35,023 nt of DNA from Bacteroidales bacterium. GTDB taxonomy: Bacteria; Bacteroidota; Bacteroidia; Bacteroidales; ML635J-15. The notes under the pieces are model-generated. The model made no database searches, was not told where the DNA came from, and saw nothing but the letters and a program-made list of their open reading frames with translations. This document shows, in pieces, positions 24,172 through 32,355 of this stretch (its first letter is position 1; each line of letters starts with the position of its first letter). The stretch is from positions 1 through 35,023 of the forward strand of contig JAQVOR010000024.1 of NCBI GenBank assembly GCA_028702535.1. Reading direction: 5' to 3'. Made by a program: the position numbers and the translations under genes.

Positions 24172-25317
24172 ATGCCTCAATTTGCTGCAAATCTTATTTT
24201 TGATGGACAAAGATTTATAAAAAACGCTTACATTAGTATTGATGAGGGCGGAACTGTATATTATGTGTCTAATGAGGGCGAAGCTTTAATCGAAAAACAA
24301 GGACTATCGTTTTATAACGGAATATTATGTCCAGGATTTGTAAATGCACATTGTCATCTCGAACTATCGGGCAATACTCTGTTTAAGAGTAAGGAAAAAA
24401 GTCTTGCCAAGTTTATTGAACATGTAAGGGCTAACAGAAATGCTAAGCCAAATCTTAAAAAGATTAAATTGTACGATAGAATTATGTTTGAAAATGGGAT
24501 ATCGCTTGTAGGTGATGTCTCAAATACTGATATAACTTGTGAGATTAAACAAAAATCTAAAATTAAATACCACACATTTGTTGAACTTAGCGGATTAGAT
24601 AATAATACAAGTTTAGCACAATACAGACGTGGAGAAAACATATTACAGACTTTCAAAAATAATGGACTTACCGCCAGATTAAGCTTACACTCATTGTACT
24701 CGGTTTCTGATAAACTGTTTAAACTTGTAAGTAGTAGGGGAGAGGAGGTACTTAGCATTCACTTTATGGAATCTCCCGAAGAGCTTGAATTGTTTAGCAA
24801 TCAGTCGGGGAGTTTGTTTTATATGATGAAATCTATATTTGCAGATTTTAAACCATTGGTGTGCGATATAGACCAAATTGCTGTAACATTAAAAGGATTA
24901 AACTCTTCGCAGCTTATTCTTGTACATAATCTTATGTTAAAAAATAGACTTTTGGCTGACAAAAATGTCAAATATTGTTTGTGTCCAAACTCAAATATGA
25001 TTATTTCAGGGCAATTGCCTGATAAAAATTTTATTAAATCTATAGCAAATAAATTTATTATTGGAACAGATTCGATAGTTTCTAACAATAATCTTTGTAT
25101 TCTTAGCGAAATAAAAACACTCGCCGAGAATTATGATTTTTTAAAACTTGCCGAATTATTGCAAGCAGCAACGCTAAATGGTGCAAAAGCATTAAAATGT
25201 GATGATAATTATGGTAGCTTTGAGATTGGTAAAAAACCTGGAGTAATATTAATTGAAGGTGTTGATTTAAAGAATTTTAAATTGACAGATGATTCTGTCG
25301 TTAAAAGATTGATTTGA
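24172..25317 (+). CDS. Amidohydrolase-superfamily metal-dependent hydrolase
   Basis: A 381-residue TIM-barrel hydrolase of the chlorohydrolase/deaminase branch (SsnA, MtaD, aminofutalosine deaminase-like). The metal-binding HCH (His60, His62 in NAHCHLELSG) is present, with a later histidine in LSLHSLYSVSD, another in SIHFMESPEE, and the catalytic-type Asp in IGTDSIVSNNN near residue 300. CLCPNSN before it is typical of the branch. The C-terminus returns to the small beta domain (FEIGKKPGVILIEGVD). The substrate is not known; deamination of an adenosine-related compound is possible. ATG lies directly on the preceding stop (TAA ATG), and the stop overlaps the next gene. Confidence 0.87.
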   Translation: MPQFAANLIFDGQRFIKNAYISIDEGGTVYYVSNEGEALIEKQGLSFYNGILCPGFVNAHCHLELSGNTLFKSKEKSLAKFIEHVRANRNAKPNLKKIKLYDRIMFENGISLVGDVSNTDITCEIKQKSKIKYHTFVELSGLDNNTSLAQYRRGENILQTFKNNGLTARLSLHSLYSVSDKLFKLVSSRGEEVLSIHFMESPEELELFSNQSGSLFYMMKSIFADFKPLVCDIDQIAVTLKGLNSSQLILVHNLMLKNRLLADKNVKYCLCPNSNMIISGQLPDKNFIKSIANKFIIGTDSIVSNNNLCILSEIKTLAENYDFLKLAELLQAATLNGAKALKCDDNYGSFEIGKKPGVILIEGVDLKNFKLTDDSVVKRLI

Positions 25318-26399
25318 AAAAATCAAAGAAAATATTAATTAGCCCACTAAATTGGGGGCTTGGGCATGCAAGCAGAATCGTTCCTGTTATTCGTGGATTG
25401 ATAGAACTTGGTCATGATGTGAAAATTGGTGGTAGTGGAAATTCAATAGATTATCTTAAAGCCTATTTTGATGACTCGATGTTCTTGCTAATTAATTCAC
25501 CGCTTATTCGTTATGGAAAAAAGCAAGCAATCGGACCTGGTTTTGCATTTAGTTTTTATGGATTTATAAAAGGCATATTGCGAGACAGAAGGGCTTTGAA
25601 AAAACTTTGCAAAAAATATAATTTCGATGTTGTGATTTCCGATAATCGCCCAGGATTATATTCAAAAAAGATTTTGTCCATTTATATCACGCATCAATAC
25701 AATGTTTTAACTCGAAAGCCAAAGTCTTTGTCAGGACGCTTAGTTAGATTTGCACATCACAAAATGCTTTTAAGGTTTGATTATTGTCTTATTCCTGATA
25801 CACATGGAGCTTTGTCGCTTGCTGGAATTTTATCACGTGCCGAGCAAAATAATAAAAATTTATTTGTGGGCGTATTATCAAGATTTGCTGAATTAAAATT
25901 CATTTCTGAACCAACTGATGCGAATAAAACTGATGTTTTGATATTATTTTCAGGTCCAGAGCCACAGCGTTCTCAATTTGAACAAATTATATTGAACAAA
26001 TTCGAGTTTACAGACAATCGTGTAGCAATTGTTAGGGGAGTGGTTAATGGAATACCAGTAGCCAACGAATTTTCAAATAATATCCAAGTTTATAATAATC
26101 CGACCGATATTGTATTGTTTCAACTTATAAAAACCGCCTCTTTAATAATTTGCCGTAGTGGATATTCAAGTTTAATGGATTTGGCAGCATGTCAACGTAA
26201 GGCTGTGCTTGTGCCAACACCGGGGCAGCCCGAACAAGAATATCTGGCAAAATTATTCGAATCTAAATTTGGATTTGTCGTCTGCGAACAGAATAGAATT
26301 ACCGAATTGCAATTAGAGAATGTTAAATTAGATGATAGTTGGGATTATCCTTATGATATAGATAAATTAAAAAATGTGTTAGATTTGTGTCTAAAATAA
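25314..26399 (+). CDS. Glycosyltransferase, GT-B/MurG-like
   Basis: A 361-residue GT-B-like enzyme. The start is TTG at 25314, overlapping the amidohydrolase TGA by 4 bases. No ATG occurs before residue 57, and the donor-fold N-terminus KKILISPLNWGLGHASRIVP must begin here, so TTG is well supported. The glycine-rich WGLGHA, VVISDNRPGLYS and the C-terminal sugar-nucleotide-binding segment (LIICRSGYSSLMDLAACQRK, then VLVPTPGQPEQEYLAKLFES) resemble MurG and related UDP-sugar transferases. Acceptor and product are unknown. It is probably cytosolic or peripherally attached to the inner membrane, with no TM helix. A role in surface glycans is an inference from the family. Confidence 0.85.
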   Translation: MKKSKKILISPLNWGLGHASRIVPVIRGLIELGHDVKIGGSGNSIDYLKAYFDDSMFLLINSPLIRYGKKQAIGPGFAFSFYGFIKGILRDRRALKKLCKKYNFDVVISDNRPGLYSKKILSIYITHQYNVLTRKPKSLSGRLVRFAHHKMLLRFDYCLIPDTHGALSLAGILSRAEQNNKNLFVGVLSRFAELKFISEPTDANKTDVLILFSGPEPQRSQFEQIILNKFEFTDNRVAIVRGVVNGIPVANEFSNNIQVYNNPTDIVLFQLIKTASLIICRSGYSSLMDLAACQRKAVLVPTPGQPEQEYLAKLFESKFGFVVCEQNRITELQLENVKLDDSWDYPYDIDKLKNVLDLCLK

Positions 26400-26427
26400 T
26401 TGTTTATTTAATTTGATTGAACTTGCG

Positions 26428-27303
26428 ATGAAAGTATGCGGATTTACATTTATTAGAAATGCCATTAAATTTGATTATCCTGTAAAGGAGGCTATATTGT
26501 CTATTTTGCCCTTATGTGATGAGATAGTGGTTGCTGTAGGTAATTCTGAAGATAATACTTTGGACTTAATTAAAAACATAGCACCCAACAAAATTAAAAT
26601 AGTTGAAACTGTTTGGGATGATAGCTTAAGAGTTGGCGGCAGAGTGCTTGCAGTAGAAACAGATAAAGCTTTTCAGACTATTGCAGATAATTATGATTGG
26701 TGTTTCTATATCCAAGGCGACGAAGTAATACATGAGAAGTATATCGATACAATCAGAGCATCAATGCAAAAACATTTGCACGACAAACGAGTTGACGGAT
26801 TATTATTTAAGTATTTACACTTTTATGGCTCTTACGATTATGTTGGCGAATCTTATAGATGGTATCGTAACGAGATTAGGATTATTCGCAATAATAAAAG
26901 TTTTTATTCATTTCGGGATGCTCAAGGATTTAGAAAAAACAACAATCAAATCTTACGTGTAAAACATGTAGATGCTTTTGTTTATCATTATGGTTGGGTT
27001 AAAGACCCTGCTGCGATGCAAAAAAAACAGGAGGAATTTAATAAACTTTGGCACGATGATGATTGGATAAATAAAAATGTTCGCAAAGCTGATGAATTTG
27101 ATTATTCCGAAATTGATGTTTTAAAAAGCTTTGATGGTACGCATCCAGAGGTTATGCATGAACGTGTTGCCAAGACAAATTGGAAATTTGATTACGATTT
27201 GTCTTGTAATAAAATGAAGTTCAAAGACAAACTTAAAAAGTTTTTTGAGAAATTCGGGTTTAATTTTGGGCAATATGAAAATTATAAAGTATTAAAGCAT
27301 TAA
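26428..27303 (+). CDS. Glycosyltransferase family 2-like protein
   Basis: A 291-residue GT-A-like transferase. I start at ATG 26428 rather than the TTG at 26413, because MKVCGFTFIRNAIKFDYPVK is the family N-terminus. Features are ILSILPLCDEIVVAVGNSED (nucleotide-sugar region), the metal-site-like YIQGDEVI replacing the classic DxD, and YRNEIRIIRNNKSFYSFRDA. The lysine-rich C-terminus (KMKFKDKLKKFFEKFGFNF) may bind the membrane. It lies 28 bp after the GT-B gene, so the pair likely acts in the same glycan pathway. Substrate is unknown. The gene-free 27304-28073 follows. Confidence 0.85.
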   Translation: MKVCGFTFIRNAIKFDYPVKEAILSILPLCDEIVVAVGNSEDNTLDLIKNIAPNKIKIVETVWDDSLRVGGRVLAVETDKAFQTIADNYDWCFYIQGDEVIHEKYIDTIRASMQKHLHDKRVDGLLFKYLHFYGSYDYVGESYRWYRNEIRIIRNNKSFYSFRDAQGFRKNNNQILRVKHVDAFVYHYGWVKDPAAMQKKQEEFNKLWHDDDWINKNVRKADEFDYSEIDVLKSFDGTHPEVMHERVAKTNWKFDYDLSCNKMKFKDKLKKFFEKFGFNFGQYENYKVLKH

Positions 27304-27332
27304 TAAAAGCAACTTTTTTTTAGTCATGTTTA

Positions 27333-27361
27333 AACAGATTTCTCCTGTTGGCCAAAGTGAG
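27333..27361. repeat. Diverged copy of the 377-404 repeat arm
   Basis: AACAGATTTCTCC.GTTGG is shared with 376-394, followed by CCAAAGTGA versus TCGAAATGA. It is a fragment only: no matching opposite arm is seen here. It links the left-edge repeat region with the gap holding element copy B. Confidence 0.7.
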
Positions 27362-27405
27362 ATTGCTATTAGTTAAATTTAGCGTCTCAAAAAACAACAA
27401 AATAG

Positions 27406-27442
27406 CTTCATCAATTCTGCGTACTTTATTATTTGACAAACC
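27406..27442. repeat. Block shared with 9636-9672
   Basis: The 37-base block beginning CTTCATCAATTCTGC matches 9636-9672 at 33 of 37 positions. Here it lies upstream of the main element, whereas in copy A it lies downstream. Confidence 0.78.
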
Positions 27443-27485
27443 CTAATTCGGCGACAAATTGTATAGTGTTTTTTCGGTTTGTGAT

Positions 27486-27984
27486 TTCAGAACTCCTAAT
27501 CTATTCGCAAATCAGTAATCCCTTGATTTTAAACCTGAGTTCGGTATAGTTTTAAAGTGCAGATTGATGTAAAATTCTGCAGATTAGGCTTAAATTTGTG
27601 GTAGAATTTTGACTTTACATTACTAACAAAAATAAATCAAATCCTATTTCTGCTATTAAGGTAATGTAAACGTCAGTAAATAAATAAACAGACAAAAAGT
27701 AAATAATTTATTCATTATAAAATTATCTATTACACTGTGAAAACTTTTCCCTCTTCCACTTGCTTTAGCATCATTTTTTAAAATTGTCAAATTAAATTGT
27801 CTAATATTAATTTGATCTAAACCTAAATTAGAGTGAGTTTTGATAAAAATCGAAGTGGAAATTATAATTTTAAAAGTTTGTAAATACGGTTAAATCCACT
27901 TGACGAAAACTTTTTTCTGCAAAAACAGGGAGTTAGTTGAATACGAAAAAAAGGGGAAAGTAGCTAGTAATCAGGAGTTCTGAA
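27486..27984. repeat. Dispersed MITE-like element, copy B, with terminal inverted repeats
   Basis: A 499-bp non-coding unit bounded by TTCAGAACTCCT (27486-27497) and its perfect complement AGGAGTTCTGAA (27973-27984). The segment 27583-27875 aligns with copy A 9286-9607. About 70 bases after 27515 have no counterpart in copy A, and neither do the last 100 bases. Inside lies the conserved hairpin 27610-27623 / 27661-27675. No open frame of note exists within it. Short size, terminal inverted repeats and a second genomic copy suggest a MITE; target-site duplications are not evident. Confidence 0.8.
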
Positions 27985-28020
27985 CCTATTGGTATCAATT
28001 GCGATGAGTAATGTGGAATA

Positions 28021-28052
28021 AAAAAAGGCTTTAAAATTTAAAGCCTTTTTTT
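28021..28052 (-). terminator. Intrinsic terminator of the 28074 lipoprotein gene
   Basis: AAAAAAGGCTTTAAA (28021-28035) pairs with TTTAAAGCCTTTTTT (28037-28051), nearly loopless as written, so a few central A-T pairs probably open. The minus strand reads into a T-tract. It lies 22 bases past the stop of the minus-strand gene. Confidence 0.88.
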
Positions 28053-28073
28053 ATTATGTGTTTTTATGTGTAA

Positions 28074-28847
28074 TTATTCTCTAGTTAATGTTTGCGTTTT
28101 AAAACCTACTTCAGTATATGAATTTCCTGTTGCCCCAACAGTAATAACCTCGAAACTTTCAATATCTTGATCCATTATTATTTGTTTGTTTTTTAGCATT
28201 CTTAATGTCCAAATTGTGCTATATTCTCCGTTAGCGTATGCGTTTGTGCTGGCATAAGTTGATATAAGGCTTTGCAAAGGAGTTTCTTCATCGTCGTCAG
28301 TTTCTATTAGTTGATAAACAAAAGTTTTTGATTTAACATTTTCAACAACAAGCGAAAGTCTTTCTTTAGTTTTATAGTCATCAATATTATGTAGGAAATT
28401 CCAAGTCCCTTCCATTGATTCAAATACTTTGGTTGTATTAGTAATTACGACATCTTCATTTTCGGGATTAGGGATGTTTTCATCGTATTCGTATTCCCAA
28501 GTTTGGATGAATCGACCATCATTATAGAAAATAATTGTGTTTCGTCCTTCTAAAACTCTGCCCTGTAATGTTCGAGTACTGTCTGTACCAACTATTCGAA
28601 TTTCTCTATTCCAGTCAATTTTATCAGTAACTGTGGTGATTGTTTGTAATTCTTCTACTCCATCGTTACTTTTTATATCCCAAGTTAAGGATTGTATTTG
28701 CCATTCTCCTGTAACTCTGGCTTTTCGAGTATAAATCGAAAGGAATGGGTCTTCGGATCCTTTCTTAAAACAGCTGGTTGTAAAAATAGGGAGAATAATT
28801 ATCATCCCGAGCAATACCAATGTTAAGTGTTTTTTCGTTGTATTCAT
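28074..28847 (-). CDS. Lipocalin-like lipoprotein of unknown function
   Basis: A 257-residue lipoprotein. The signal MNTTKKHLTLVLLGMIIILP runs to lipobox FTTSC (Cys26). The mature N-terminus KKGSEDPFLSIYTRKARVTG, then EWQIQS, is a pattern I recognise from Bacteroidota lipoproteins of the lipocalin-like type. Strand-like segments with Trp landmarks follow (TIIFYNDGRFIQTWEYEYDE, EGTWNFLH, YSTIWTLRMLKNKQIIMDQD). Function is unknown; lipidation and lack of TM helices place it on a membrane surface. It is a single-gene unit with a near-consensus promoter (28878-28909) and its own terminator. Confidence 0.82.
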   Translation of the reverse strand: MNTTKKHLTLVLLGMIIILPIFTTSCFKKGSEDPFLSIYTRKARVTGEWQIQSLTWDIKSNDGVEELQTITTVTDKIDWNREIRIVGTDSTRTLQGRVLEGRNTIIFYNDGRFIQTWEYEYDENIPNPENEDVVITNTTKVFESMEGTWNFLHNIDDYKTKERLSLVVENVKSKTFVYQLIETDDDEETPLQSLISTYASTNAYANGEYSTIWTLRMLKNKQIIMDQDIESFEVITVGATGNSYTEVGFKTQTLTRE

Positions 28848-28877
28848 AATATATAATTGCTTACTGTGTCAATTCTA

Positions 28878-28909
28878 CAAATGTAAATTCTTTTTTAATA
28901 TTTTACAAA
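28878..28909 (-). promoter_or_regulatory. Promoter of the 28074 lipoprotein gene
   Basis: On the minus strand TTTG (28909-28906), a 20-base spacer, then TACATTTG (28885-28878) match the Bacteroidota promoter exactly, 30 bases before the ATG at 28847. Confidence 0.68.
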
Positions 28910-29144
28910 TAAATACAAAAATTTTTAAATTATAATGTTTTTTAAACAAAAAAATGCTCAAATGTTAAAATATCTGTTAATATCCTGTTGATTACTCAAA
29001 AGAATTGTGTAAAAATACAATTTTTTTTTATCAATCAAAATATTTTTCGGTTTATTATTAATATTTTTTAATTTTTATTTATACACATTGGTATTAGATT
29101 GTAAAAATATCTTCAAAATTGTCTTAATACTTAAATTAAAGTTT
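28910..29144. other. AT-rich divergent intergenic region
   Basis: Together with the flanking promoters, this fills the 329-bp gap between the minus-strand lipoprotein and the plus-strand 29177 gene. It is very AT-rich with A and T runs. I see no gene, repeat or stable hairpin in it. Confidence 0.6.
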
Positions 29145-29152
29145 TAATTTTG
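29119..29152 (+). promoter_or_regulatory. Candidate promoter of the 29177-32006 gene run
   Basis: TTG (29119-29121), a 23-base spacer, then TAATTTTG (29145-29152), an exact TAnnTTTG. The spacing is at the long end of the range. The ATG is at 29177. Confidence 0.45.
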
Positions 29153-29176
29153 TCTAATTGATAAAAAAAAATAAAA

Positions 29177-29632
29177 ATGGTAATTAATAAGAAAGAACTA
29201 TCGGCAAGAATTAAGTTAGGGATAATGTTGATTTCTCTTGTGCTTGTCGCTTTAGTGGTTGTTAGTTTGATATTTTCATGGTCAAAAAATCATTTGTTCG
29301 AATATATCTTAGTAGGAGTGTATGTTCTGTTTATGGCTTTTGTTTTTGTTAAGAACTATAATTATGTTTATTATAATTCCGATGGACCAAAAATTATTTT
29401 TAGGTATATACCTTTAAGTCCACTTACTGCTGGAAATTATTCAATTGAAATCCCACGAAGAGATTTTGTAAACGCTGAATTAAAAACGAGTTTTTTTGGT
29501 TTGAGAAAGTACTTGATATTATATGTTAAATCTGCTCAAGGTGTCGCAAAGTTTAAGCCTGTAAGTCTTTCAATAATGTCGAAAAGCGAAATAAATGATA
29601 TAATAAGTGAATTGTCAAATATTAATAAGTAA
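29177..29632 (+). CDS. Two-TM membrane protein with a C-terminal PH-like domain
   Basis: A 151-residue protein. A basic N-terminus (KKELSARIK) leads into two adjacent TM helices (about 13-34 and 41-58). The remainder, from FVKNYNYVYYNSDGPKIIFR on, is strand-rich and ends in a helix (SKSEINDIISELSNINK), a layout like bacterial PH domains, though I cannot confirm that family. Function is unknown. It is the first gene of a closely packed set (6 bp to the next gene) ending with dprA and tatD. Confidence 0.72.
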   Translation: MVINKKELSARIKLGIMLISLVLVALVVVSLIFSWSKNHLFEYILVGVYVLFMAFVFVKNYNYVYYNSDGPKIIFRYIPLSPLTAGNYSIEIPRRDFVNAELKTSFFGLRKYLILYVKSAQGVAKFKPVSLSIMSKSEINDIISELSNINK

Positions 29633-29638
29633 ATATAT

Positions 29639-30109
29639 ATGAAAAAAGCAATTATTACAACTTTAGTGGTTTTTATCGGGTATGGGATGATGGCTCAGGA
29701 TTATAAAGCAGCAATTGGTTTTAGAGGTGGTGTCGTGCAAGGGCTTACGTTTAAAGCCGCAGTTGGTGGTAATACAGCGTTTGACCTTATTGTTGCTACA
29801 CATTATCATGGGTTAAATCTTACTGCCTTGTACGAAATTCATTCACTTGATATTTTTGGAGTCGATAATTTAGCCTTGTTTTATGGATTTGGTGGACATG
29901 TAGGATTTTATAATTCAAACTATTATCGCCTTCATTGGGGTACATATTCTAATGGCTTTGTTTTTGGTGTTGCTGGGGTTATTGGAGTAGAATATACTTT
30001 TGATGAAATACCTATTAATTTGAGTGTCGATATAGTTCCTTCATTTAATGTAGTGCCTGAGTTTTGGTACTGGCAGAGAGGGGCATTGTCTATTCGCTAT
30101 GTCTTTTAG
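29639..30109 (+). CDS. Exported beta-barrel-like protein of unknown function
   Basis: A 156-residue protein with a signal peptide (MKKAIITTLVVFIGYGMMAQ, cut probably after MMA or MAQ). The mature part is Gly- and aromatic-rich with alternating residues (YKAAIGFRGGVVQGLTFKAA, LALFYGFGGHVGFYNSNYYR, FVFGVAGVIGVEYTF) and ends RYVF, whose terminal Phe is typical of outer-membrane barrels. By length it could form a small 8-strand barrel. Six bases separate it from each neighbour. No function can be assigned. Confidence 0.74.
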   Translation: MKKAIITTLVVFIGYGMMAQDYKAAIGFRGGVVQGLTFKAAVGGNTAFDLIVATHYHGLNLTALYEIHSLDIFGVDNLALFYGFGGHVGFYNSNYYRLHWGTYSNGFVFGVAGVIGVEYTFDEIPINLSVDIVPSFNVVPEFWYWQRGALSIRYVF

Positions 30110-30115
30110 TAATTA

Positions 30116-31240
30116 ATGGCATCAGACGACAGATTATATAATCTTGCAATTTCATTTTTACCTGGTATTGGTGATGTTAATGCTCGTAAATTAATTTCTA
30201 GATTTGGAAATGTTAAAAAGCTTTTTAACTCTCCACTTGGAGATATAAAAAAAACACCCGGAATTGGTAATATCGCTGCATTAAAATTATATAATGGATT
30301 TTCCGTCGCTTTGCAATTAGCACAAGAGGAACTTGAGTACATTTATTCAAACGATGTAGAATTTGTCGCTTGTCTCGAAGATGAATATCCTAAGCGTCTG
30401 CTCGAATGTGATGATTCTCCAGTAGTATTATATTATAAAGGTAAACCCGACTTTAATGCATCGAGAATTATTAGTATTGTTGGCACACGTAATGCAACTA
30501 AATATGGTACCGATTTTTGCAATCAGATAGTGGGGCAAATTGCCGAAAAATATCCTGAAACTATAATTGTTAGCGGTTTAGCTTATGGTATAGATGTTGC
30601 TGCTCATAAGGCTGCAATGGACCACGGTCTTAAAACTTGGGCGGTTTTTGGACATAATCTCAAAACTGTATATCCAGCAGTACATAAGAGAGTAGCTAAT
30701 AAAATTATTGACCAAGGGGGTGCAGTTATTAGCGATTATCCACATAATTCAATTACTGATCCAGGTAACTTTGTTAGGAGAAACCGAATAGTTGCTGGTA
30801 TTGCTGATGTGCTTATAATTGTCGAATCTGGATTGAAAGGTGGAAGTATTGTTACCGCAAATATTGCAAACCATTATAATCGTGATGTCTTTGCTCTGCC
30901 TGGCAGCATAAATTCTACATATAGTGCCGGACCAAATAAACTTATTAAAACTAATAGAGCTAATCTGTTAGAAACTCTCGAAGATATTGAGTATATTATG
31001 AATTGGTCCTCCGAAAATAAAATGACGAAAATAAATATTCTCGAACTAATTGCTAATTTGACCGAAAACGAAACAAAAATTGTGGATGTCTTAAAAAAGT
31101 ACGAGTTTCTTGATATTGATAATATTAGCAGACAATCAGGACTAGAAACCGATCTTTTAAGCCTTAGCCTTTTAGAACTCGAATTTAAAAATATTGTCAG
31201 GGCTTTGCCAGGCAAAATATTCTCATTAAAAACAAAATAA
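30116..31240 (+). CDS. dprA: DNA-processing protein DprA
   Basis: Loads RecA on incoming single-stranded DNA during natural transformation and protects it. It has 374 residues. A helix-hairpin-helix-like N-terminal region (LPGIGDVNARKLISRFGNVK, TPGIGNIAALKLY) precedes the Rossmann-like DprA core, which has VGTRNATKYGTDF, VSGLAYGIDVAAHKAA and VYPAVHKRVANKI. GGAVISDYP, then FVRRNRIVAGIADVLIIVES and KGGSIVTANIANHYNRDVFA complete it. The C-terminal winged-helix-like tail (residues about 310-374) is present. The family SGxARGID reads SGLAYGID here, a mild change. It is 6 bp after the barrel-like gene and 1 bp before tatD. Confidence 0.96.
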   Translation: MASDDRLYNLAISFLPGIGDVNARKLISRFGNVKKLFNSPLGDIKKTPGIGNIAALKLYNGFSVALQLAQEELEYIYSNDVEFVACLEDEYPKRLLECDDSPVVLYYKGKPDFNASRIISIVGTRNATKYGTDFCNQIVGQIAEKYPETIIVSGLAYGIDVAAHKAAMDHGLKTWAVFGHNLKTVYPAVHKRVANKIIDQGGAVISDYPHNSITDPGNFVRRNRIVAGIADVLIIVESGLKGGSIVTANIANHYNRDVFALPGSINSTYSAGPNKLIKTNRANLLETLEDIEYIMNWSSENKMTKINILELIANLTENETKIVDVLKKYEFLDIDNISRQSGLETDLLSLSLLELEFKNIVRALPGKIFSLKTK

Positions 31241-31241
31241 T

Positions 31242-32006
31242 GTGTTAATAGATACTCATAGCCATATTTACCTCGAACAGTTTGACAATGATCTTGACCG
31301 TGTTATTAAAAATGCGGTTGAAGTTGGAGTAGAGAAAATTATTTTGCCTAATATCAATTTTGATAGTATCATTAAAATGCAAGCCGTAAAATTAGCTTAT
31401 CCGCTAATTACCGAGCTTGCAATTGGGCTGCATCCAACTTCGGTAAACTATAATTATAAAAAATCCTTAAATCTTATATACAATGGTTTTGATATTGCCG
31501 AGTATGTTGCAATTGGAGAAGTGGGAATCGATTTGTATTGGGATAAAACCTTTATTGAACAACAAAAAGATGCTTTTGATTATCAAATTGAACTCGCAAA
31601 ATTATATAATATACCTATAATTATACATAGTCGAAATTCATTTGATGACATAATTGATGTACTTAAACCTCACGTTAGCTCTGGAGTTAAGGGAGTGTTT
31701 CATTGTTTTCCAGGAAACTCGAAACAAGCTAAACTTGTTATCGACATGGGGTTTTATGTAGGTATTGGTGGCATATTAACTTATAAAAATTCTAATATGC
31801 CCGAAGTGGTTGAAAATATCCCACTTGAATATATTTTGTTAGAAACTGATGCACCATATTTAAGCCCTGTACCTAAACGAGGACAGCGAAACGAGCCAGC
31901 TTATGTAAAATATGTAGCAGAGATGATAGCCCGAATTACCGCTACTTCTTATGAAAGCGTTTGTAAAATAACTCGAGATAATGCAAAACAAGTTTTTGCT
32001 TTATGA
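31242..32006 (+). CDS. tatD: TatD-family metal-dependent hydrolase/DNase
   Basis: TatD enzymes are metal-dependent 3'-5' DNases linked to repair and DNA turnover. It has 254 residues with metal ligands in the classic places: HSH in MLIDTHSHIYL, Glu in IGEVGIDLYWD, His in IIIHSRNSFDD, His in GVFHCFPGN, and Asp in LLETDAPYLSPVPKRGQRN. The start is GTG at 31242, one base after the dprA stop; MLIDTHSH is the canonical opening and no ATG competes, so GTG is secure. It is the last gene of the 29177-32006 run. Confidence 0.95.
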   Translation: MLIDTHSHIYLEQFDNDLDRVIKNAVEVGVEKIILPNINFDSIIKMQAVKLAYPLITELAIGLHPTSVNYNYKKSLNLIYNGFDIAEYVAIGEVGIDLYWDKTFIEQQKDAFDYQIELAKLYNIPIIIHSRNSFDDIIDVLKPHVSSGVKGVFHCFPGNSKQAKLVIDMGFYVGIGGILTYKNSNMPEVVENIPLEYILLETDAPYLSPVPKRGQRNEPAYVKYVAEMIARITATSYESVCKITRDNAKQVFAL

Positions 32007-32193
32007 AATATTTTGCAAATATATGCGTTATTGCTTTTTGGCTTGATGTTTATACAAATATAAAAGCTTAATGTTCAATAGGTTTAAATAAATTGTTAAT
32101 TAAGTTCTATAATAATTGTATAAAAATACTTGATAAAATTTTTTTATAGTTAAAATATTTATTATTTTGCGAAACATTTTGTGAAGAGGTCAT

Positions 32194-32283
32194 GGAGAGG
32201 TGGCCGAGTGGTTGAAGGCGCACGCTTGGAAAGCGTGTGTGCGGTTTGAAGCCGTATCGTGGGTTCGAATCCCACTCTCTCCG
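32194..32283 (+). tRNA. tRNA-Ser, anticodon GGA
   Basis: A class II tRNA of 90 bases. The acceptor stem GGAGAGG pairs with TCTCTCC with one G-T at the seventh pair. The D stem is GCC/GGC. The anticodon stem CACGC/GCGTG encloses TTGGAAA, giving anticodon GGA (32228-32230), which reads UCC and UCU. A long variable arm follows, then GTGGG TTCGAAT CCCAC. The discriminator is G and CCA is not encoded (CAA follows). Confidence 0.96.
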
Positions 32284-32355
32284 CAAGGTGGATTATTAAA
32301 AAAAGTGAATTACTAGTTATTAATTAAATAAGTTTAAATTAAACGAGAAATAGTC

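Noticed and set aside
24354-24758. A 134-residue minus-strand frame
   Set aside because: It lies wholly inside the amidohydrolase gene, whose metal-site motifs are read on the plus strand. It is a shadow frame.
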